From Pseudomonadota bacterium (GTDB lineage Bacteria; Pseudomonadota; Alphaproteobacteria; Acetobacterales; Acetobacteraceae), in the NCBI GenBank assembly GCA_021808185.1, contig JAKBCB010000227.1, positions 1 to 6,365 of the forward strand: a DNA stretch of 6,365 nucleotides, read 5' to 3'. This document shows positions 1 through 6,365 of this stretch, one piece after another. The notes under the pieces are model-generated. The model was not told the origin of the DNA, did not search any database, and worked only from the letters and a program-made list of their open reading frames with translations. Within the stretch, counting starts at the first letter, position 1; each line of letters starts with the position of its first letter. Both the position numbers and the translations under genes were made by a program.

Positions 1-192
1 CGGGCGCCGTGCTCGCTCCGCGCGCCAGCCTACGCAAGACGGCCATTGTTGTCACACGCCGGTTGCCACTGTTGGGTCCGCCCCAAGCCCTGGCGTTCGG
101 CGAATCCGTGATTATGTGACTTCCGTAACCGCGGCCGGCTTGATGGCCGCGCGGCCTGTCGTGTTTACGCCCGATGGGGCACTGCTGCAATT
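1..192. other. Edge region without a supported gene
   Basis: I see no convincing gene here. The three forward frames are open from the window edge and stop at 109-111, 194-196 and 117-119. Any of them could in principle be the 3' end of a gene lying mostly outside, but none shows a family motif or the very strong third-position G/C bias of the genes further right. An imperfectly placed inverted repeat (7-bp arms at 130-136 and 145-151, 8-base loop) is present but is not followed by a T run, so it is not an intrinsic terminator. Confidence 0.4.
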
Positions 193-361
193 TTGACACA
201 GTGCGGATGGGTTTTTGCAACGCAGCCATGAGAGCCCGGTTAACTCTTGCAATCAGCCGAGCCGTTCGCCATGTTGCATTGCAGCACGGTGGTTATCCAT
301 CATGCTTCTTGGACGTTTCCTCCCTAAACTTGGCGGCGCCTCAGGCGCCGCCATTTTTTTT
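193..361 (+). ncRNA. Candidate small RNA gene ending in a strong terminator
   Basis: A perfect -35 hexamer TTGACA lies at 193-198. A -10 at 16-18 bases spacing is poor (best TGCAAC, 216-221), which would place a start near 228. From there to the terminator at 332-361 is about 130 nt with no credible reading frame: the two short frames that cross it (174-395 and 215-418) both run straight through the terminator and resemble nothing. A small hairpin can form at 288-301 (GGTGG, TTAT loop, CCATC, one G-T pair). It is followed by an apparently unpaired stretch containing TTTCCTCCCT (316-325), an anti-Shine-Dalgarno-like tract. Many alphaproteobacterial trans-acting small RNAs carry exposed CCUCC-type motifs upstream of a terminator, so this layout fits. 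Alternatively it is simply the 3' untranslated region of a gene to the left. Confidence 0.3.
332..361 (+). terminator. Rho-independent terminator
   Basis: A perfect 9-bp G/C inverted repeat (GGCGGCGCC at 332-340 and GGCGCCGCC at 344-352) encloses a TCA loop. It is followed by one A and eight T residues (354-361). The T run lies on the right, so it ends a rightward transcript coming from positions below 332. It insulates the exported-protein gene at 465 from whatever is transcribed upstream. The reverse strand has no T run on its own 3' side, so bidirectional function is unlikely. Confidence 0.88.
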
Positions 362-391
362 GCGCGGCGGCGCCCTGGCGTGTGTGGCCGA

Positions 392-420
392 TTGACCACG
401 CACGCAACTGTCTTCTAGGT
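392..420 (+). promoter_or_regulatory. Possible promoter for the exported-protein gene
   Basis: TTGACC at 392-397 matches five of six bases of a sigma-70 -35 box. It is followed after 17 bases by CTAGGT (415-420), or after 16 by TCTAGG, both weak -10 candidates. The position, just after the terminator and about 45 bases before the chosen start codon, is right for a promoter, and the gene must have its own one because the terminator closes the upstream transcript. The -10 match is poor, so this is tentative. Confidence 0.28.
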
Positions 421-452
421 CGGGTGGCATGTCCGTCCGAGACTCGGGCCAC

Positions 453-458
453 GGGGAG
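453..458 (+). promoter_or_regulatory. Ribosome binding site deciding the start at 465
   Basis: GGGGAG lies six bases before the ATG at 465. The in-frame ATG at 429 has only a weak GGTGG-like sequence, and starting there would put a 12-residue hydrophilic stretch before the signal peptide. The 465 start is therefore preferred. Confidence 0.7.
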
Positions 459-464
459 CCAAGT

Positions 465-1652
465 ATGCCGCGTCCGCCCATTCTCGTGTCCGTCGGGTTG
501 CTCGGCTTTGTCGGTCTTGCCGCAACCCTGTCCGCCGCCTCCGCCGCGACGGTGCAGGGCGATGGCACCACCAGCACCGTGGCCTGCGCCGGGGACGACG
601 CGGTGGTCGAGGGCAGCCGCAACGATGTCACCTTCACCGGCGGCTGTCGCGGCCTGGTTGTGCGTGGGGACGGCAACACCATCACCGTCGAACTCGCCCC
701 CGGCGCGCGGCTGGACCTGCAAGGCAACGCCAACCGCATCCGCTATGCCATCGGCGCGCCGCAGCCGATGCAGGTAAGCGGCAGCAGCACCGAACTGCTG
801 CGCATCGCGGCGCCGCCGCCGCCGCCTTCCGTGCCGATCGCGCTGATCGGCGACGGACACGAATTGGACATCGACTGCGCCGGCCGCGACGTGGTGATCC
901 GTGGCAACCGCTCGCGCTACCTTCTGCGTGGCTTCTGCCGCTCGGTGACGGCGAACGGCGACGGCAACCGCATCCGCGCCGAACTCGCCGCCGGCGCCCG
1001 TGCCACCATCGAGGGCAACGACACCAGCTTCGTCTATGCGGTCGCCGGTGGCGGCGAGGCGGATGTGGCGGTGCGCGGCGCGCACAGCGTGGCGGAGCGG
1101 GCCGGAGCACGCGCGAACGCGGCAACGGCTTCACCCACGCCCGGGCCGCTGGCCGAGGCGCCGATGCCGAGCACGGTGCCGCCGAAAGCGCAGCCATTGC
1201 CGGTGAGCCCGGCACCGCAAGACCACGCGGTGCCGCTGCCGGCCGTGCCCACCGCCCCCGCCCCGCCGCAAGCCGCCGTGCCCGCGCCGGCGGAGAACGT
1301 GGCGATAGCGCCCGGCACGCCGCGCCTGCCGGCGCTGCTGCGGCTGCTGGGCGCGAGGGTGGTGGCGAACGGCACCAGCGTCGTGATCGCCGCCGAGGAA
1401 CTGTTCCCGCCCGGCGCGGACACGCTGCGCCACGGCGGCGACGCCAAGCTGCGGCAGATCGTGCAGCTTGCCGGCCTGATCCACCCGAGTACCATGCGCC
1501 TCGCCATCATCGACCCGGTCGATACGGGGCTGGCGACGCGGCGGGCCGAGACGCTGGGCACATGGTTCGGGTCCAAGGGGCTGGCGGTGCGGCAGGCCGA
1601 TGTGACCACCGGGGGCACAGTCGGCGCCGTCAACGTGCTGCTGGCGCGCTGA
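465..1652 (+). CDS. Exported protein with two DUF3060-like repeats and OmpA-like C-terminus
   Basis: Function unknown; 395 residues from ATG 465 (407 from ATG 429). Residues 1-27 look like a Sec signal peptide: short Arg start, hydrophobic core, ASA-A cleavage after 27, no lipobox Cys. Residues 30-96 and 127-193 are two copies of one repeat that align without gaps at an offset of 97, with about 28 of 67 positions identical. Each has GDG/GDGN turns and a Cys pair 20 residues apart (C41/C61, C138/C158), suggesting one disulfide per repeat. The pattern resembles the beta-rich DUF3060 family. A Pro-rich hinge (116-123) separates the copies. Residues about 222-288 are a Pro/Ala-rich linker of the kind that spans periplasm. 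Residues about 295-395 resemble a shortened OmpA-like peptidoglycan-binding domain: hydrophobic strand, ELFPPGADTL, then LATRRAE. I infer a periplasmic or envelope-associated protein; no enzymatic motif is seen. The OmpA-like call is by eye and moderate. Confidence 0.85.
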   Translation: MPRPPILVSVGLLGFVGLAATLSAASAATVQGDGTTSTVACAGDDAVVEGSRNDVTFTGGCRGLVVRGDGNTITVELAPGARLDLQGNANRIRYAIGAPQPMQVSGSSTELLRIAAPPPPPSVPIALIGDGHELDIDCAGRDVVIRGNRSRYLLRGFCRSVTANGDGNRIRAELAAGARATIEGNDTSFVYAVAGGGEADVAVRGAHSVAERAGARANAATASPTPGPLAEAPMPSTVPPKAQPLPVSPAPQDHAVPLPAVPTAPAPPQAAVPAPAENVAIAPGTPRLPALLRLLGARVVANGTSVVIAAEELFPPGADTLRHGGDAKLRQIVQLAGLIHPSTMRLAIIDPVDTGLATRRAETLGTWFGSKGLAVRQADVTTGGTVGAVNVLLAR

Positions 1653-1740
1653 GCCATGATTTCATAACAGTGATGTAAGGCTTGCCTCATTCATGCCAGC
1701 CGCCGCGCTGTGTTATGGTGCGGCGCAGCAACTCGATACG

Positions 1741-1746
1741 AAAGGA
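1741..1746 (+). promoter_or_regulatory. Ribosome binding site for the cytochrome b561 gene
   Basis: AAAGGA, with its AGGA six bases before ATG 1753, decides the start. The frame also has an ATG at 1693, but that one has no purine-rich leader and would add 20 residues absent from the family. Confidence 0.7.
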
Positions 1747-2308
1747 CGCACGATGTCCCCCTCGCCCGCCGCCGGCCGTGCGCCGAGCCACTTTCCCGCC
1801 GCGATGATCGCGATCCATTGGACGACCGCCGTGCTGATGGCCGCCGTCGTGGTGATCGCCTGGATCATTCCGCGCGGGCAGAGCGACTATAAGAACTGGC
1901 TGCTATTCTTTCACGAATCGATCGGCCTGACGCTGCTGGCCCTGACCGCACTGCGGCTGATCGTGCGGCACCTCTCGGCGCTGCCGGAGGAAAGCGGCCT
2001 GGTCCCCTGGCTGGAGGCGATGGCCGCGCGCGTGACCCACGTTTTGCTGTACGTGATCCTGCTGGCGATGCCCGTCAGCGGCTTCTTCTTCCGCACTGCG
2101 CGCGGCGATGCGGTGGACGTGTTCGGCCTGTTCAGCGTGCCGCCGCTGCTGCCGCCGTCCGAGGTGGTGCGCAAGGCAGCGTGGTTCGTCCACACCAACG
2201 GGCAGGTGGCCGTCTATGTGGTGATCGGCCTGCACGCGGCGGCGGCGCTGTTCCACCTCGTCGTGCGGCGCGACGACGTGATGGCGCGGATGGTGCCGGG
2301 CGCGCAGC

Positions 2309-2937
<629 letters not shown>

Positions 2938-2941
<4 letters not shown>

Positions 2942-3612
2942 GATCTGAACAGCCTCGTGTACTGGGTCTCGTGCCGCATGGCGGCGATGTCGGAGCGGAA
3001 ACAGGCGCCGCCAAGATCGTCGAGGGTTTTTTGCGTGGTCTCGCGCGCGACGGCGAGAATATCCGCTTCAAGTGCTGCGAGCACGGCAAGACCCGTGGAC
3101 TGGCCGAGCGGCACCAGACGCACGGCGGCGGAGATCAGATTGGCGGCGAACGCCTGGAGCAGGCCGAGCGCCGCGTCGTCCTCGGCGATACCTTGCGCGC
3201 CGGCGAGCACGCCCACCGCCACCGGATAGGGGATGTCGCCGACCTTGTCGCCGAGCGCGCGCAGACCCGTTGGCTGCCACGCCGACGCGGCGGCGAGAAA
3301 CGCGTTGCCCTGGCCCACGGTTTCCGCGCGGCGTTCCCGGCTGGGTTGCGCGGCCAGTGCGAGTTCGGTGATGTTCGCGAGCGCCGCGAGATCGTTCGCG
3401 GCGCGATGGGCGTGGCGCAGCAGAATGGCGTCGTTGCGGCCGCTGCCGTGGCGCAGGATGCCCGCGACCCAGCAGCGCAGCGTCGCGCCGTCGCGGATTT
3501 CCGCGCGGTCCACCGCCCATTCGACGCCGTGCGACCACGCATAGCCGCCGGTGGGGAAGGCGGGGGAGAGCCAGGCGAGCAGGCGGAGCAAGGCGGGGGC
3601 CGCAAGGTTCAT
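2938..3612 (-). CDS. ureF: Urease accessory protein UreF
   Basis: An all-helical chaperone of 224 residues that bridges UreD/UreH-bound apo-urease and UreG, and is thought to gate GTP hydrolysis and the passage of nickel. Family signatures are visible: the N-terminal LSPAFPTGGYAWSHGVE (15-31), the central ISAAVRLVPLGQSTG (160-174) and the C-terminal MRHETQYTRLFRS (212-224), which ends with the ARG-type tail used in UreG contact in the family. The start codon overlaps the ureE stop as ATGA (3609-3612). No good Shine-Dalgarno precedes it, so initiation probably depends on ribosomes finishing ureE. UreF is the least conserved accessory protein, but the three motifs and the place between ureE and ureG leave little doubt. 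Confidence 0.96.
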
Positions 3613-4099
3613 CCGTGGCGATGCCCGTGCGCGTGGCCGTCGTCGTCATCGTCGTGATGGTGGTGGTGCCCACCCGCATAGGCCCCGGCCTCCGGGTCGA
3701 ACGGGGCCTGGACGTGCTCGACGTGGCCGCCCAATAGCTCGACCATTTCCTCGATGACATGGTCGGCGCGGATGCGCAGATGCTCGCCGAGGATCTGCAC
3801 CGGCAGATGCCGGTTGCCGAGATGCCACGCGATGCGGACGAGATCGCCGTCGTCGTGCGCGTGGATGTCCAGCAGCGGTTCCGGGCGGGCGGCGACGCGG
3901 ACGATGCCGCCATCATCGAGCGAAATACCGTCGCCGTGGCGCAGCCGCACCGCTTGCGGCAGGTCCAGCAGCACCTCGCGCCCGGCCTCGGTCGTCAGCA
4001 GGATGCGGCGGCGGAAGCGCCGGTCGTAGTCGAGCAGCACCGAGTCGATCTCGCGACCGGCATCCCACGCGCCGGCCGGCAGGATGTGCGAGGCGCGCA

Positions 4100-4100
<1 letters not shown>
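3609..4100 (-). CDS. ureE: Urease nickel metallochaperone UreE
   Basis: A cytoplasmic nickel-binding chaperone of 163 residues that supplies nickel to UreG for urease maturation. The N-terminal half (about 1-75) is the peptide-binding-like domain. The C-terminal metal domain contains WHLGNRHLPVQI (92-103); H98 matches the conserved dimer-interface nickel ligand (H96 in Klebsiella). ADHVIEEMVELLGGHVEHVQAPFDPEAGAY follows. The tail 145-163 is strongly metal-binding in composition: five consecutive His (145-149), five Asp (150-154), then GHAHGHRHG, giving nine His in 19 residues. Such tails bind extra nickel and are dispensable in the Klebsiella protein. The start overlaps the ureC stop by one base (TGATG at 4098-4102). 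No Shine-Dalgarno is visible before it, so translation should be coupled to ureC. Confidence 0.96.
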
Positions 4101-5808
<1,708 letters not shown>

Positions 5809-5809
<1 letters not shown>

Positions 5810-6114
5810 CACAGGTCTCCCATCACGTCGCCGCGAAAGCCGAAGATCTTTCGCGCACCTTGGTACGGGATCAGCGTGACTTCCCGCGTCTGTCCAGGCT
5901 CGAAGCGCACCGCTGTTCCCGCCGCGATGTCGAGCCGCTGACCACGGGCAAGGGCGCGGTCGAAGACGAGAGCAGAATTGGTCTCGGCGAAATGGTAGTG
6001 GCTGCCGACCTGCACCGGCCGGTCGCCGGTGTTGGCGACGGGGATCGTCGTGCGCGGCAGGCCGGCGTTCAGCTCGATGTCGCCGTCGGCGGTCTCGATT
6101 TCTCCGGGGATCAT
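5809..6114 (-). CDS. ureB: Urease beta subunit UreB
   Basis: Small structural subunit of urease, 101 residues, in the usual size range for the separate beta chain (the gamma, beta and alpha chains are fused in plants and partly fused in Helicobacter). It opens MIPGEIETADGDIELNAG and carries TIPVANTGDRPVQVGSHYHF (23-42), followed by NSALVFDRALARGQRLDIAAG and TAVRFEPGQTREVTLIPYQG, the core strands packing on UreC. The family's HFxxxN-ALxFDR pattern is intact. It starts ten bases after the ureA stop behind a clear GGAG, and its stop overlaps the ureC ATG by one base (TGATG). No irregularity seen. Confidence 0.97.
5817..5821 (-). promoter_or_regulatory. Ribosome binding site for ureC inside ureB
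   Basis: On the minus strand GGGAG reads from 5821 to 5817, within the last codons of ureB. It is seven bases from ATG 5809 and four from the alternative GTG 5812. The spacing favours ATG as the ureC start. Confidence 0.55.
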
Positions 6115-6120
6115 CGGCGG

Positions 6121-6124
6121 CTCC
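6121..6124 (-). promoter_or_regulatory. Ribosome binding site for ureB
   Basis: GGAG directly follows the ureA TGA on the minus strand and stands six bases before the ureB ATG. It occupies the 10-base gap between the two genes and supports independent reinitiation at ureB. Confidence 0.7.
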
Positions 6125-6365
6125 TCAGCGGATCGGTTCGTGGACGGTGACGAGTTTCGTGCCGTCCGGGAAGGTCGCTTCCACCTGCACGTCGGCGATC
6201 ATCTCGGCCACACCCTCCATGACCTGCTCGCGCGTGAGCACGTGCGCGCCTGCCTGCATGAGATCGGCGACCGAACGGCCGTCGCGCGCGCCCTCGACCA
6301 CGAAATCGGTGATGAGGGCCACCGCTTCGGGGTGGTTGAGCTTCACCCCGCGCTCCAGCCGTCGT
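6125..6365 (-). CDS. ureA: Urease gamma subunit UreA (5' end outside window)
   Basis: Small structural subunit of urease; the gene is cut by the right edge. The frame is open to the edge and encodes 79 residues of the normal ~100, beginning RRLERGVKLNHPEAVALI. The GTG at 6344-6346 is an internal valine codon (RGVKLN is the conserved reading), not the start. Family signatures are intact: DFVVEGARDGRSVADLM, GAHVLTREQVMEGV, DVQVEATFPDGTKLVTVHEPIR with the conserved C-terminal HEPI. It is the first urease gene seen here; in related operons ureD (ureH) commonly precedes it, but that lies outside. The promoter of the operon is also outside. Confidence 0.96.
   Translation of the reverse strand, partial: RRLERGVKLNHPEAVALITDFVVEGARDGRSVADLMQAGAHVLTREQVMEGVAEMIADVQVEATFPDGTKLVTVHEPIR

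Noticed and set aside
174..418. Two short plus-strand frames (73 and 67 codons) near the left end
   Set aside because: Both read through the perfect terminator at 332-361, lack good ribosome binding sites and resemble nothing.
324..1085. A 253-codon open frame on the minus strand opposite the exported-protein gene
   Set aside because: The product is a low-complexity Arg/Ala/Gly sequence, the frame runs through the terminator, and the opposite strand has a signal peptide, ribosome binding site and internal protein repeats.
1682..1719. A sigma-70 promoter before the cytochrome gene (TTGCCT with TGTTAT or TATGGT)
   Set aside because: The spacer is 23 bases or more for the best -35, and the alternative TTCATG is a poor -35, so I cannot support it.
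6125..6346. ureA starting at GTG 6346 as a complete 73-residue protein
   Set aside because: The frame continues open to the window edge encoding the conserved RRLERG before VKLN, so the true start is beyond the edge and the gene is partial.

Overview
This is a high-GC window (roughly two-thirds G+C by eye). Its protein sequences and compact urease operon look alphaproteobacterial. An acetic-acid-bacterium or Rhodospirillales relative is plausible, but that is inference from general resemblance and not a database result.

There are two blocks on opposite strands. Minus strand, from the right edge leftwards to 2309: a urease operon in the order ureA (5' end cut off by the window), ureB, ureC, ureE, ureF, ureG. 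The first three genes encode the gamma, beta and alpha subunits of the nickel enzyme that hydrolyses urea to ammonia and carbamate. The last three encode accessory proteins that load nickel: UreE carries the metal and has a His/Asp-rich tail, UreG is the GTPase, and UreF couples UreG to the apoenzyme. The genes are packed with a 10-base gap (A/B), one-base or four-base stop/start overlaps (B/C, C/E, E/F, F/G) and no internal terminator, so they are almost certainly co-transcribed and translationally coupled. All active-site ligands of UreC are present, so the enzyme should be functional. The usual partner ureD/ureH is not in the window and would be expected upstream of ureA.

Plus strand, 465 to 2355: first an exported protein of unknown function, with two copies of a Cys-containing DUF3060-like repeat, a Pro/Ala-rich linker and a degenerate OmpA-like C-terminal domain. 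After 100 bases comes a CybB-type cytochrome b561, a four-helix di-heme membrane protein. Its last codons overlap the 3' end of ureG tail to tail by 47 bp.

The first 464 bases hold no gene I can support. They contain a perfect rho-independent terminator (332-361). In front of it is a stretch with a consensus -35 box, a small hairpin and a CCTCCC tract, which could be a small RNA gene of about 130 nt. I see no CRISPR array, insertion sequence, tRNA or rRNA. The least understood items are the DUF3060/OmpA-like protein and the terminator-ended element before it; the urease operon is canonical.
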